A stretch of DNA of 64,000 nucleotides from Cantharellus purpuraceus (lineage: Eukaryota > Basidiomycota > Agaricomycetes > Cantharellales > Hydnaceae), in NCBI GenBank assembly GCA_025174535.1, contig JALBUN010000006.1, positions 682,001-746,000 on the forward strand, read 5' to 3'. Both the position numbers and the translations under genes were made by a program. The notes under the pieces are model-generated. The model was not told the DNA's origin and did no database searches. It worked only from the letters and a program-made list of their open reading frames with translations. Positions 9,992-22,154 of this stretch are shown piece after piece (position 1 is the stretch's first letter; every line of letters starts with the position of its first letter).

Positions 9992-11470
9992 CAATCACCT
10001 CAGCTATTCAGTCTATGGACCTGAGGCCTCAAGGGCTCAGCCTTAATGGAGAGATACTGTTATGATTATTTTTATTAACACCCAGATCCCCATGCATATA
10101 AAATCTATACTCCATTTGGAAACCATACACCTCCTGTAGTCTGTCCAATCATCATCATGACTCTCCCCATGCAATGATACTAGTACTCTTGTTGCTCAAT
10201 TAACTATAGTCAAGTAATCCAATGTCGAGGATGCGCATCACCATAGGAACTGGACATCTGTCCCCACCAGACTCAGACATATTCACATAAGGCTGTCAGC
10301 CTCAGAGATCCATCACCAGAGTAATTATTATTAGATTTCAAATATGTATTTGAGTCATACTACTGGGGACTTCATTCCCCAGTTTGAATATCAAATCACA
10401 TCTAGGTCCTAAGTCTGATCTGAACTAGCTAAGCCACACTCTGTCTCTGAAATCTTGGACACCAGTATTAGTGAGAGCACAGCACATAAGCTGAAGCCAA
10501 GTCCATTCTGACCACCATGACCCCACTCCAACTCCAACTCCAACCCCAAGATCTGACCCCTCATCAGACATAGTGTATAACAGTGTGGTAGGCCACATGG
10601 CAAGGGAATGGGTGGGGAATAGTTGACCATTGTGGTGACTTTGCTCACATGGTGTTTGTGGATCCTGGGGATGATGAAGAACAGGTCTATTGAGCCATAT
10701 GGTCTTATAGTGCATAAGCCTATATTGTTGAGAGTTGACTTTTGCTAACATACAGGCAGTAATAATAGTTTGCAGCTGTTTTACCTTCAGGAGTCATTAG
10801 CATGTTGCACTCCAATTTTTTCAAGTTCAAATAGACACTGAAATTTCTTTTCTATATTTAAAAAAGTCAGGCACTGATATTTGTGTAAAAGTGTACTTGA
10901 ACAGAGTGCTAGTGCAAATAGCGCTGAAAATGAGTGCGACTTTTCTTACTCAGCTGGCACAGCATTGACTCCATAAAACAGGCATAACACCTCTTCCATT
11001 ACCAATAATGACAGTCATGCTGAAGATGGGATTGACAATCAGCCTGAGCAATGTACATCTTCGTGTCTGAAGCTTGTTTGCTAACTTGCTGTGCGATCAT
11101 TACAGCCTAAAAGAGACAGGCTATTGCACTCTCATTGCCGGGCAGGTGCCAGTGCACAACCTGTGTCATGATCGATGACTTGGTATTAGTGGTTCGTACT
11201 GTGGGTTTTCAGTGTCTTCTACTATACAGAAGGGTCTCACATGGTGGCGCTGCAACCTCATCCGGGACTGCCGGATGACATGTATAGATACATGCATCTC
11301 ATGACCTGGATACCGCATTCAGCATCTGACATTGGATAGTCTAGACGTCGCTTCCGTGGCTTGGCAAGGCATATATAACTTCAAATATTCCCATGAGCTA
11401 GAAAGTTTGCAGTTGCAATAGACGCAACTTTACTACGTAGCTGTCATGCAGTACAGCCAACGGGAGTCCC
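9992..11470. other. AT-rich intergenic between LTR nest and P450
   Basis: No supported gene. A minus-strand open frame at 10425-10751 carries a GVGVGVGV run encoded by an ACTCCAACTCC repeat (about 10525-10550) and looks like low complexity. The last few hundred bases presumably hold the P450 promoter. Confidence 0.45.
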
Positions 11471-11478
11471 TATAAAAA
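11471..11478 (+). promoter_or_regulatory. TATA box of the P450 gene
   Basis: TATAAAAA 34 bases upstream of the P450 start codon, giving a very short 5' leader if used. Confidence 0.5.
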
Positions 11479-11504
11479 GCAGCAGCAATATCACCTACTA
11501 TCAA

Positions 11505-13683
11505 ATGGTACAAATCTCCCATAGAATGCTCGAGCTCCTCGAAACGAGAGCGGCAGGTTTGGGCATTATCAGTGTGGGGTTAGTGACTCTACTACTGCTT
11601 CAAAGCTTACTCTCCTGGCGACATCGTCCCAAAGGTGCCATCCATCCCTACCCCATAGAGTTCGTGCACCCTTATCTGCATCACCTCCTTGTGTAGGTCT
11701 GTCCCTGCCACCGGGTCCTCCAAGATGGCCAATCATTGGGAATCTCTTTGACATTCCCACACAGCAGGAGTGGGTAGCCCTGGCTAAGTTGGCGAAGAAA
11801 TATGGTATACCTCACACCTTCCATCAATTTAGTGGATTTCTTGATACTCTACCCTTATAGGTGACCTCGTCTATCTCACAGCATTTGGAAAATCCATTGT
11901 GGTTGTCAACTCGGCAGATGTAGTATATGAGCTATTTGAGAAACGTTCATCCATCTATTCCGATCGAAGCGAAATGCCAATGATGAGGGACTTGTACGTG
12001 CATCGACCTCCTCCTTGAATCCATTATTGCTTACCACTCACTGTATAGAATGGGTTGGCACTGGCTTACATCTTTCATGTGCTACGGGGAACGCTGGCGT
12101 ACCCACCGTAAACTCCTTCATCAGAAGCTCAATGCTGTTGTAGTGGCAGAATACCAACCGATTCAACTCTCCCAAACCCGGTTCATACGTCACTTCTGTT
12201 CGTTTGTAATATCTATTGAATGAATCCTAGGATGTTGCTTCAACGACTTAATGAGACCCCCGGTGACTTTCTAGGACACCTGAGACACACTGCAGGAGCG
12301 ATCATCATGGAGGCATGTTCCTGGTTATGTGTGAAAACACCAATTTCCTTCTGATACATGAACCCACAGGTTGTCTATGGAATAAAGGTGTTACCCAAAG
12401 ATGATCCTTATATTTCTACCGCAGAAAAAGCTCTTGCTGGAATCTCAGAAGCGGGAAATACAGGCGCTTTCCTTGTTGACATGGTTCCCATACTTACGTT
12501 GGTTGCCTTTGCTATTATTTGCAAACCCACAATGCTATGGCAGTCAAGTATGTCCCCGAGTGGTTTCCTGGCGCTGGCTTTCAAAGGAAAGCCAGGGTAT
12601 GGCGCAAATACGCAGATGACATGGGTACTAAACCATTTGAGGCCACCAAACAAGCAATTGTGAGTTGAATCCTAAGTTTCGCAATCGTCTGTATCCGAAA
12701 CTTGGCCAGAAATCCGGAACTACGGTACTTTCTTACACTTCGTCGCTATTGGAAAAGCTATCCCTCAGTGAAAATGTGCCTGATAAAGCTGAGCAAGAGG
12801 CGGCCATTCGGGACACTGGAGCCATAATGTATACCGGAGGATCAGACACGGCATGTTCCATAATTTTCCTTCCATTGAACTTGCTCGATTCATGTTGGAG
12901 TATAGACAGTAAATGTGCTTCATACGTTCTTTTTGGCCATGGTTCTTTTCCCCGAAGCGCAGCGGAGGGCACAGAAGGAGCTTGATGAAGTGGCAGGCTC
13001 GACTCGACTCCCTGAATTCGGAGACCGTGAGAACCTACCATACATCAATGCACTCTGTAAGGAGGTCCTGAGATGGCACCCAATCATACCTCTCGGTGTT
13101 GCACACCGCGTGACACGGGACGATGTCTTTGGGCGCTATCTCATACCTAAGGGGAGCCTTGTGTTGGGATTTGCATGGTATTCGACGATCTGATACTCCT
13201 TAGCTCCAACTGACATTTCGAGTTAGGTACCTGCTTCATGACGAGGCCATGTATGGCCCAGACACCGACAAGTTCCTCCCCGAACGCTTTCTTAAACCGG
13301 GTGTCAAATATCCGACTGCAGGTTTTGGGTTCGGTAGAAGGTAGTGATTTGTTACCTTTGACGTTCATGTCTCTGAACAGACAGGAAAGAATCTGCCCGG
13401 GTCAACATTTTGCAGACAATTCTATATTCATCGCTATAGCTTCGATTTTGAGTGTATTTAATATCACCACTTCGAGAGACAGCAACGGACAGGAAATTCC
13501 TGTAAGGGCGGCTTTCACATCTGGATTCTTTTCGTAAGTGGTCCTCTTTGTATTTGTACTTAACAAGAGTTCAATGCGTGTATGACTCGCAGGCCACCCG
13601 AACCATTCCAATGCGCCATCAGACCCCGATCAGACACAGCCAGGAAGATGATTTCTGAGGACAGTACCGGTGGAAGCCATTAG
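11505..13683 (+). CDS. Cytochrome P450 monooxygenase (microsomal type), 12 exons
   Basis: Exons: 11505-11634, 11697-11804, 11861-11993, 12049-12180, 12231-12312, 12370-12501, 12549-12659, 12710-12850, 12906-13177, 13227-13340, 13390-13533, 13593-13683. They sum to 1,590 nt, giving 529 residues, the usual length. A hydrophobic anchor (GLGIISVGLVTLLLLQSLL) precedes the proline hinge LPPGPPRWPIIGN. Also visible are the I-helix GGSDTT (319-324), the K-helix E376-x-x-R379, and the heme loop FGFGRRICPG with Cys454. It should bind heme in the ER membrane and oxidise a hydrophobic substrate with a P450 reductase; the substrate cannot be read. Introns 12313-12369 and 12851-12905 need GC donors (both GCATGTTCC). 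The 12502-12548 junction is the least certain. Best resemblance is to basidiomycete P450s often labelled O-methylsterigmatocystin oxidoreductase; that label should not be taken as function. Confidence 0.92.
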
Positions 13684-13899
13684 CAGGGACGCTTGAAGAG
13701 TGACATTGTACAACTACGTGTCGTAATTGATGATGGAACGGCGATGAGCAATCAGTTTCTAGCCAGAATACATGATGGCAACAATGCGCTTTGCCTGCCA
13801 CTTCAATCGTATTCCTCATTTTCCTATTTAGACTGACTTCCTAAAATTGTATCCTTGACGCCATGTGCGCTTTGTATATGATCAAACCAGGAATGTTGT

Positions 13900-14800
13900 C
13901 GGGTTATGGTTATTGAGATTCGCCCTTTGCCACAAACTTGATGAAGGAAACCAAAAACGCAAACAAGACGGTGCCCAGCATATACAGGAAGATAACTCAT
14001 TTTTGGCGTCGAGGGATCCATGCTCTGGGCGTTGAAATACGCGAGATGCTAGTTATCTCTGACCCGAGACCCGTGGCTATTCCCCCTTTGGACTCTAGCA
14101 CTGATCTGAGTGCATCTTCCTCTGTTTGATCTGCTTTCTGTAATGTGGGATGGGAAGCGATGCGCCCTGGAGAGTCTGCGACCATGCTGTGGCCGAGATG
14201 GGAATTCGTCTTGGAATCATATGTCATTGATGGGGTGCCTTTAGCAACGCTCGCTTGATGTTGCGTTACATGACCTCGTACGGAAGCAAAACTTTACTCT
14301 GGAGTTGCTGCAAGTATGTCCTGGAGATGAGAATAATCGCCCTGACCATGTTGTTGATTGGCATACCTTTGGTAACACGCACCATCAGCAAAGTAAACTT
14401 GACTCGGTGTGAAGCGCCTCAATATATAGAAAGTTTCGACAAGTGTGCCCTGGAAGACTCCCTGCTCCAAACTCTGGCATGTCATCTACCAGTCTGCACA
14501 AGTGACTTTTATGATCTTCACACTGCAGAAGAAAGAAACAACATTTCTAGTCGAATTTGACGTTGAACTGCGGAACAAATGAAATAAGAGGGACGAGACC
14601 GGAATCAGACAGCATGTACACAAAGAGCACATCTGCACCCCACACTGTTCGCTGGTGTTTTCCTTGCACGGCATCCCTCGTTCGTCGGTATTACAGAAAG
14701 AGACGACATGACTATTGTTCTCCAGTTCGTTTCTGCAGTCTGTGGGTGAGCGTTATCGAAATGCACGGGAAGCATGAGAAAGTGAGTGAACACGTACAAC
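13900..14800 (-). CDS. Unresolved minus-strand multi-exon gene candidate
   Basis: Several pieces look coding but I cannot join them all. The clearest is a C-terminal exon, 14238-13997, joined by a GTAAAG...AAAG intron (14297-14239) to an exon encoding INNMVRAIILISRTYLQQLQ. The tail is polar (TPSMTYDSKTNSHLGHSM to PRAWIPRRQK, stop). Upstream pieces include a Cys-rich stretch (NSHVVSFCNTDERGMPC) and a hydrophobic stretch (ADVLFVYMLSDSGLVPLISF). Downstream lies MLGTVLFAFLVSFIKFVAKG, stop near 13915, which may be an alternative end. The mix suggests a small membrane protein. It converges on the P450 gene. Exact ends and family unknown. Confidence 0.3.
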
Positions 14801-15702
14801 ATTCATCAACAAACTCGAGCTCAGTAGGTAAAATTCTGATATAAGAAGGTATCATACTGTTCAGCGATGATTTCAACGGTGGCTGAAAAGATAATTACCC
14901 GACGATCCGCAGCCGTTTGTACACGCTGCTATGGCTAGATTTCCCGTCATAATGGTGGGCTAAGATCAACAGCATTGTGGGGAAGCGCACATGTGCCGAC
15001 AGTGTCACTGTCGTTTGGCCATTTACACTAGGTGGATATAAACGGCAGACGTACTTGTACAAGTTCACAAGCCTCCACACGCTCCGCTGGTAAGTGAATA
15101 CGCTCCTTTGAAATCTAAACAGGAGCAGCGTCCTTCTGAAATATATTCATAAATTCCTACACATAGCTCTATCAATTCCAAGGCACACGTTGGTGCATTC
15201 GAAGTTCGACAACGTCAAAGCTATTCTGCGGATTGAATAGGTTGCCGCATCCCGAAACGGGTGCGCCGGTGTAAGATGGATGGACTGCGAGTAGACAGGG
15301 AAGCTGTTGAAATCAAGCAGAGGCACGGCGTTGTTGTAATCCTGCGATTACTGCAGCAAAGGTGTGATTTTCAAGGGCGTCTGTTGAAGTTCTACATGCA
15401 ATGGAGTAGCAGTGATATGACACTCGCAGATGATGTGGCGCCTGAAGACCAGTAAGATCATCAAGCTAAAGTTGAAGCCTAGACGCCAAGGTGCAACGGA
15501 ATAGTCTTATGACAATTCTGGTGGTGATTGAGAACGCCAGAGGCCCAGAGCCACCTTATTGACAGAAGCATCATCACGGGTGACCGTTCCTCACTGGGCT
15601 GAGCCAATAAGGCAAGTCGCCATACGCTCAGCAGCAGAGAATTCACTCTGGCGCGATAAGACTTCCTGAGACTTTGGTCCGCGTAATTAAAGTTGAATGG
15701 GG

Positions 15703-15708
15703 CACGTG
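15703..15708. promoter_or_regulatory. CACGTG E-box
   Basis: Palindromic E-box about 300 bp upstream of the CBF1-like start, in the context GGCACGTGAG. Core of the class-B bHLH binding site; occupancy is inferred only. Confidence 0.4.
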
Positions 15709-15909
15709 AGAGTCAGAAGCTGGTTCCTAATTTGAGGCGATGGAGTAGATTCGCTTCTTGGAATAGCCACTGGAGACAAAGCGGTGTTAACCACCCAGAT
15801 TAAGACGATTGTCATAATGTAGTGAGCGGAAAACTATATTTAAAGCATGGATGATGGCCCGTGCACGGGAGAAAATATTCAAGCGGCGCTCCGATTGATG
15901 AGGGGGTGG

Positions 15910-15917
15910 ATCACGTG
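15910..15917 (+). promoter_or_regulatory. ATCACGTG, perfect Cbf1/CDEI-type site
   Basis: Matches RTCACRTG, the known consensus for yeast Cbf1, 90 bp upstream of the start codon of the CBF1-like gene. Suggests autoregulation. Confidence 0.45.
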
Positions 15918-16007
15918 TCTTTTGCGTGCGGCGTGTATTGTCACGTTACTACGATATACTGGTAGTCCTCGCGTGCTTTGCTCCCAACCACCATCACCTC
16001 CCCCAAC

Positions 16008-17651
16008 ATGTCCCAGCTCATATCTCCCGATATTGCTCCAGAACTCCAAGGTCAACCTCCTCAATCTGACATCCATTCACATCCCAGTCAGTCTCAGACT
16101 CAAGCCAGCCTTTCCTCCATGTCATCCCAATCCCGGCCAGATCCCAACCTCGATCCCAAGCTTAGCGGAGACACAGCCAACCCGGCGATCGCCCATGCGG
16201 GAGCCGCCCTCCAACTCGGCGGTTTGGATTCGTCGCAGATCCTGACTCTCCTACGACATCTCCCCGGCGTTTTCAACAAGGTGTGATGCCCTACCTTACA
16301 CGGGTGCCAGGTTTTGTGACTCTTCCTAACAGCTTTCGGAGCAGGGCGGTTTAAAAGACTCGACAGCCGAGCAATTGCAGCAGCACATCTCAGGGTGCGT
16401 ACCTTTCGCAGCTAAAAATTTCTGCATTCACATCAAGCTACGCAGTCGCCCACTCCCCGGTCCATCATCTAACTTCACATTCACGACTACCCCTGGCCCT
16501 GAGCTACCCACTGCCTCTGCCATACCACCCCAAGTATGTATCCATCTCACCCGGCTGTTGAACCGTGACTAATTATCGGTCTGAAGAACGGTAAGGGTAC
16601 GAAGCGTAAAAGAGGCGGAAGGGCTTTAGGAAGTAGTGACGATATCGAAGGAGAAGATGCAGAAGACTGGACTAGACAGAGGAAAGATAATCACGTGAGC
16701 TTGATGACAGCATCTGCCAATCTCCTCCATTCACTTTGTATCTTATCCAGAAAGAAGTCGAGCGTCGTCGTCGAGGAAATATTAATGAAGGGATCAACGA
16801 ACTCGCTCGTATCGTCCCCAATGGTAGTGGGGAGAAAGCCAAAGTTTGTTTCCCTCTGCTACTACAGTCATTTTTGCGTCAAGTCCTGATTGCTATTGTT
16901 ATTCAGGGCGCAATTCTCAACCGTGCCGTGCAGTACATTCATCATCTGAAAGAAAACGAAGCACGCAACATTGAAAAGTGGACTCTGGAGAAGTTACTTA
17001 TGGACCAGGTATGTTTGAAAGTCACCTTCGATACAACCATTCCATTTTCCATGTGCCTGCGAGTCTTGCCACATTTCCGGATCACCATAAGCTTCATTCG
17101 CTCCACCTGTCCTAAGGAATTTGTTTCATCATCGCTAATTTGAATGCAGGCAATGGGTGACCTTCAAGCACAACTCGAGGACTTGCGTCGTCTATGGGAC
17201 GAAGAGCGCCAGGCCAAGGAACGCGCTTTGCTTGAGCTGGACGTCATTCGAGCGGGCGGCAGCAGCAGTGGAGGCAACTCTCATCAACATTCCATGTCGA
17301 TGCCAAATGCACACCCGAACCCTTATGAGCGTCGCACAGGCCAAGACATGGACCTGCGCGAGAGGGCATACCACCCATCGGATCGACACCGCCAGGGTCA
17401 CCGGGGCTCTGACGCTAATGGCTCTGGAAGTCAAACCGAGATGTCGGATGGGCACATGCAGAACGCTGACATGGAGATGGTGGAGAGTCATCTTTCTGTT
17501 CCGAGAGATCCTGATGTTGCGAGAGGGCAGCTTGGGTTGCGAGACCCGGATGTCGCTGAGGAAGGCGATACGCGAGCAAGTGCTGATGCGGAGGCTGATG
17601 CCGAAGGCGAGGAAGGAGGAGGTGGAGGTAATAATAACGATGATGAGGATG

Positions 17652-17687
<36 letters not shown>

Positions 17688-17716
17688 GGCCAGTAAAGAG
17701 AATGAACGTCGAGTGA
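16008..17716 (+). CDS. CBF1: Cbf1-type bHLH transcription factor
   Basis: Exons: 16008-16280, 16345-16394, 16446-16533, 16587-16694, 16751-16843, 16907-17008, 17150-17716; total 1,281 nt, 426 residues. Residues about 168-235 read RQRKDNHKEVERRRRGNINE...AILNRAVQYIHHLKENEARN and IEKWTLEKLLMDQ, a very close match to yeast Cbf1, including the post-HLH IEKWTLxKLL segment. His173, Glu177 and Arg181 are the H-E-R contacts that give CACGTG specificity. A coiled region follows (DLQAQLEDLRRLWDEERQAK). The tail is acidic, with a GAT-repeat run of aspartates (about 17636-17685), then RPVKRMNVE. In yeast Cbf1 serves at centromeres and in methionine/sulfur gene control; in this fungus the role is inferred. 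ATCACGTG also spans the exon 4/intron border (16690-16697). Confidence 0.9.
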
Positions 17717-18487
17717 GCTTTTTGTGTGGACTCTTCTCTTCCTGTTTGCTGTCTGGTTTGCTTTTTGACCATGTCAGGATTTTCTTTTTCCTTTCGATTC
17801 TTCCGGGACTCGCGCGTCCTTTTTGTTCTTCCTGAATTCTGAGGCTAATTAGTATTGTTGTGTTTGCACTCCACCTCTTCTTGCTCCCAGCTCGTCTGCT
17901 CTTGAGATGTACCATACAGCTGTTACACTCACTCGCCTTTGGGCCGTGAGCGTTAAAAGGTATATATATTTTCTGCGAGTACGGGGTGATACAGTATACG
18001 TATAGGTAGTGCACCACAGCTTGAAAGGGTGACTCGTATTTACAGGATGCGTATTATGGGATAGGCAAGGGCAGGTGACCGTGCATGATGATAGTAATCA
18101 CTAGCTCCGGGAGGTTGAGCAAATGGGGACGTGCCGCGGTTATGTCTTGGAGTCGTCATCAATGTCATCGAGGCGCAGTCATGTTGGTTATTAGGGTGTG
18201 ATTTCGTCGTGAGGGTCTGCAGTGCCAGTGTACGGTGCATTACAGGCTAGGCTGCTGTTCCTTTCATAACAGAATAATAACCTAAGGGTAGCGAGTTCGA
18301 GAGTAAATGTTCGGTTAACTTGAAGGCTTTCAGACGGTTGTCAGGGCGGCTTGACGGTCGCGACAGAAACCACGGTCTGTAAAGGAGAGGACTTAGCCAT
18401 GTGGCACGCTAGACGCCCAGCATCTGCTCCACTCACGCCGCCCACGAAGAGGTAGGGGCGCATCAAACAGGCCAGGCTCCGTTAACA
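17717..18487. other. Intergenic between CBF1-like and NHX1-like genes
   Basis: Contains the CBF1 3' flank and the exchanger promoter. Two same-orientation genes; no other gene seen. Confidence 0.5.
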
Positions 18488-20947
18488 ATGTCGTCGTCGT
18501 CGTCTTCATCGTCGTCGACCACATCTTCAGTGCCATCGTCCACAGACTTGCCAGAACCAACAGTAAGTCCCGTCTTGTTTGGTTTCTGTCCAGAGCAGAA
18601 CCGTTTACCGCCCGTGTCTGGCGCCGTTGGTTTTTTGGCGTCGTTTCTAGATTGAGGAGCAGTATTCGTCGTGGTCGCTCTTTATCGTCTGTGTGCTGCT
18701 CATCATCTCGCTATGGACGTCGTATTATCTGCAGATCAAGCGCATCCGAGTGGTACACGAGACGATCATATCTATTTTCGCTGGCATGCTGGTAGGGTTG
18801 GTGGTGCGTCTTGCGCCGGGAACGTTGATCAGAGAGATGCTGGTGAGTGCGCATGCGCATGATTTGCTTGTGGCATGACAAAAGCTGAACCAGGCTCGTC
18901 GCACTAGACCTTCAAGCACACTCTATTCTTCAACCTCCTTCTGCCACCCATTATCCTCAACTCGGGCTACGAGCTCAAGCAGGATAACTTCTTCCGCAAC
19001 TTTGGCAGCATTCTCACCTTTGCGTTCATCGGGACGTTTATCTCTGCGGTCGGCCTAGGTGTGCTCGTATATATTTGGTCATTCCTCGGACTCGAGGGAC
19101 TGTCGTTCTCGCTGCTCGAATGCCTGATATTCGGCACAACGCTCAGCGCCACGGATCCAGTCACCGTCCTCGCTATCTTCAATCAATACAAAGTTGACCC
19201 AAAATTATACAGTGTCATTTTCGGAGAGTCCATCCTCAATGACGCAGTCAGTATCGTCATGTACGACACGCTCTCCCAATTCCACGGTGAAGACATATAC
19301 CTGTCATCTCTATTCCACGGCACCGGCATCTTCCTGCTGTCCTTCTCCATCTCGATGGCCCTCGGTGTGATCTTTGGCCTCCTCGTCTCCCTGACTCTCA
19401 AGCACTCGCACTTGTCCTTCTACCCATCACTCGAGTCATGTCTCGTTGCTTTGATGGCGTACACCTCGTACTTCTTCTCCAACAGTTTGCAAATGTCCGG
19501 CATCGTGTCTTTGCTATTCTGCGGCATCACACTCAAACACTACGCGTACCACACAATGTCTCGTCGCACACAGCGGACAACAAAATATATCTTCAGCATC
19601 CTCGCACAGCTGTCCGAAAATTTCATCTTCATCTATCTTGGGCTATCGATCTTTACAAACCCACCGCGCGAAGATCCCCTCACCAATTACATCAAGCCCC
19701 TATTCATCACTATTACCATTGTGAGCGTCATATTCACGCGTTACGCCTCGGTGTTCCCGCTATCGGAGGCGATCAATCTTTTCCATCGACATGCGCGAGG
19801 GCAGCGACACGACGAACTACCGCATTCGTACCAGATGATGCTGTTCTGGGCAGGATTGCGGGGAGCCGTAGGTGTTGCCCTCGCAGCTGGATTCCAAGGT
19901 GAAAACGCGCAAACACTTCGCACAACGGTGCTGGTGGTGGTGGTCGCAACCGTCATCCTCTTCGGGGGTACGACCGCACGTATGCTCGAGGTTCTGGGCG
20001 TGCGCACGGGCGTGGAGGACGATGCGGGAAGCTCGAGCGACGAGGAGGCGGAACGTGCGTTCTTTGGTGGGCCCAACGGGAACGCGTTGAGGTACGCACG
20101 GCGCAACCTGCGCCGTGCGCGCTCGTGGGGCACACAGACGTACGGCTACACGGATGACGACCGCAGCGACCTGCTGCACCACCCGCGGCCGCAGCGCGCA
20201 CACCCGCAGCCACAGTCGGCACCCCCCGCGCCCTCTGCGCGTGCCATATTCTCGACTGCCGAGTCGGAGTCGGATTCTGATATTGGCGAGGTGCTGCCCA
20301 TGTCGTCGCCTGTGGCGCAACAGCCGCCCCGTCCCGCGGGAGGCGCGCCGCTAGCGCCAGGTGGTGTCCCGGGACACGTGCCAGTGGGGGAAGATGGAAA
20401 GTGGTTCCAGGCGCTGGACGAGCGGTACCTCCTTCCCCTGTTTTCGAATGCGACGGCGAGTCGCACCTTCCATGCGCGCAAGGCGAAACGGGCCACAGGG
20501 CCCGGGGGGGCGGGACAGGAGGGTTTGGTGGGGGAGAGCGAGGACGAGGGGGAGGATATTGCGGAGGAGTATGGTGCGGGGGCGGCGGGGCCGCGTGAGT
20601 TGGGGCATCGGGGGCTGGGCGGCAGTGGGAGCGGTAGTGGGGCTGCGGGTGGGGGCGATAGTCGTGGGGCTGCGGGTGGGGGCGATAGTCGTGGCGCTGG
20701 CGAGGAACGCGAGGGTGGCCGCAGAAACTTTTCGGACAGCATGGGGGACTTTTTTGATCATTTGCGGTGGGGTGCGCAGGGGGTGGGGCGGGAGCGGGAG
20801 AGGGGGCGGGACGCGGAGCCTGTTGAGCGAGAGGCGGCGCAACACCATCCTGTGCACTCGGCTCATCGGGTGTCGTCGACGGAGGATGCTCGGGCACAGC
20901 GAGGATTTGGGAGCCCCGTGCTTCGTAATGGACGTGATAGCCAATGA
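18488..20947 (+). CDS. NHX1: Endosomal/vacuolar Na+/H+ exchanger (CPA1 family, Nhx1-like)
   Basis: Exons 18488-18562, 18651-18842 and 18908-20947 (2,307 nt, 768 residues). A poly-Ser start encoded by TCG repeats precedes the first membrane helix (SLFIVCVLLIISLWTSYYLQ). The amiloride-site region LFFNLLLPPIILNSGY lies near residues 95-110. TDP at 171-173, GESILND at 195-201 (the ion-binding Asn-Asp pair) and WAGLRGAVGVALA at 403-415 are all present. About ten to twelve membrane helices precede residue 450. The cytoplasmic tail of roughly 320 residues is GC-rich and low in complexity, with acidic patches and a duplicated GAAGGGDSRGAAGGGDSR (20640-20700), and is longer than in yeast Nhx1 (633 residues total). 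The family swaps luminal H+ for Na+/K+ and sets endosomal pH and trafficking. Confidence 0.92.
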
Positions 20948-21709
20948 TGAGATGTTGGAGGATCTGGAAATAGACCGCCTCTTGTACCGCTATTTTATTC
21001 ACCGGAGTTGCATGCTTGTCCAGTTCATAGCTACTAGGAATTATAGAAGAGATACCTTAGATCCAGATGGGTTGTAGTATTTTTGAGTCAAAAGTATGGA
21101 GAACCCAGGAAAAAACCCTTGATCTTCTGCCTGGACGCCTTGGGGAGATACAGGCTACACCTTTGGCCATAGACTGAACAAGTTCGGATGATCCCCAATA
21201 AATGTTCAGTGGCTCTCTAGCCCTCCAGGACACAATGTGAGATGTAGACCTCTCGTGCTGAATGTGTTGAGGTCTTCAGTTCACCATACCGTTTATTTCT
21301 GAAGAGAGCGGTGGGGAGATCAGGGATGGCGTGTTACAGTTGGCAGGCTATCTCATGCTAACATGGCGAGCGTTGCTGATAGACGACTCAACCTAGATGA
21401 CGAGCAAGGTGTGCGACTGTCGTCAAGCATGCAACTGAAGTTGTGGCTTGAATTTCCTCTACCAGTGACACGTTACTACGGCAGAGTCAAAGCTGCAAGG
21501 CTCCCCTGTCGTATGCTCCGACTCTGGGAGTCGATGGGCCTGTAGCAATTACATGTAATGCATTCACTCAAGGAAGAATTAACAAAGCTATTGAATGGAA
21601 TATGAAATCAGTGGACTCGTAGTGCATACCACTGTCGTTCTGCATTCTAAGGCTGCAGGGGAGCGGGTTTGAGTTTAGGAAGCCACCTAGCATATAAAGG
21701 GTTGACTCG
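20948..21709. other. Intergenic, left edge of duplicated block
   Basis: Nothing recognised beyond the exchanger 3' flank. The kinase-like duplicated sequence begins close to 21710. Confidence 0.45.
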
Positions 21710-22154
21710 TCTCAGAACAGAATTCCCACCAACTTATTGGTTACGTGACGTTAAATGCGGCGAACACGCTGTCGAGTTAGGTGGTAATGGCGTGATCAGT
21801 TGGTGGCAATGAGGTTTGCACGATACTACCAGCCTGAGGAGAGGAAATACTGTCATTGATGTGCAAGGTAAAAATAGGACATAATGCTCGTATGAGTGCC
21901 TCTCATGCTTGAGCTACTATTGTAGCAATTTTGTCACCAAGTCATTCTGTGGCGCCCATTGTCACATCCCAATATCCTGCCTTTCCTTGGACTGTATAAG
22001 GATGGACTAAAACGCGCGATGGGCTCAAAGTGGCAGCACAATGGCAACTTGTCCAAATTTCTTGGAGAAAAAACCAGACGTGGATAGGTACGATCTTGTA
22101 GGTCCATTTCGCAATTGCGCAATAGCCAGAATTTTCATTTTCATCCCTGGTGTC
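21710..22154 (+). pseudogene. Protein kinase fragment, DNA-level copy of the 54.2-55.7 kb gene
   Basis: Matches exons 2-3 and the start of intron 4 of the kinase at 55654-54239, including intron sequence (AAGGTAAAAATAGGACATAA), so it was copied as DNA and not through mRNA. Recognisable pieces are YWLRDVKCGEHAV, then the region of FLGLYKD and KWQHNGNLSKFL. Frame is destroyed by stops (TAG after the TGTCGAG near 21777; TGA at 21811) and by indels in both exons. It ends inside intron 4 at about 22154, where sequence shared with the 2.9-kb cassette starts. Confidence 0.85.

Larger units (their letters stand above)
14801..16007. other. Upstream region of the CBF1-like gene
   Basis: No supported gene. 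Holds two CACGTG E-boxes (15703-15708 and 15910-15917). Short open frames here have no recognisable content. Confidence 0.5.

Noticed and set aside
13341..13389. Alternative P450 acceptor at 13380 giving FGFGRRQERICPG
   Set aside because: Would insert three residues into the invariant heme loop; the acceptor at 13389 restores GRRICPG exactly.
17415..18017. 200-codon minus-strand frame with a poly-His run
   Set aside because: Antisense of the CBF1-like last exon; the His run is the reverse of the GAT repeat that encodes poly-Asp.
19817..21077. Several long frames overlapping the exchanger tail on both strands
   Set aside because: High GC keeps many frames open here; only the plus-strand frame continues the exchanger domain.
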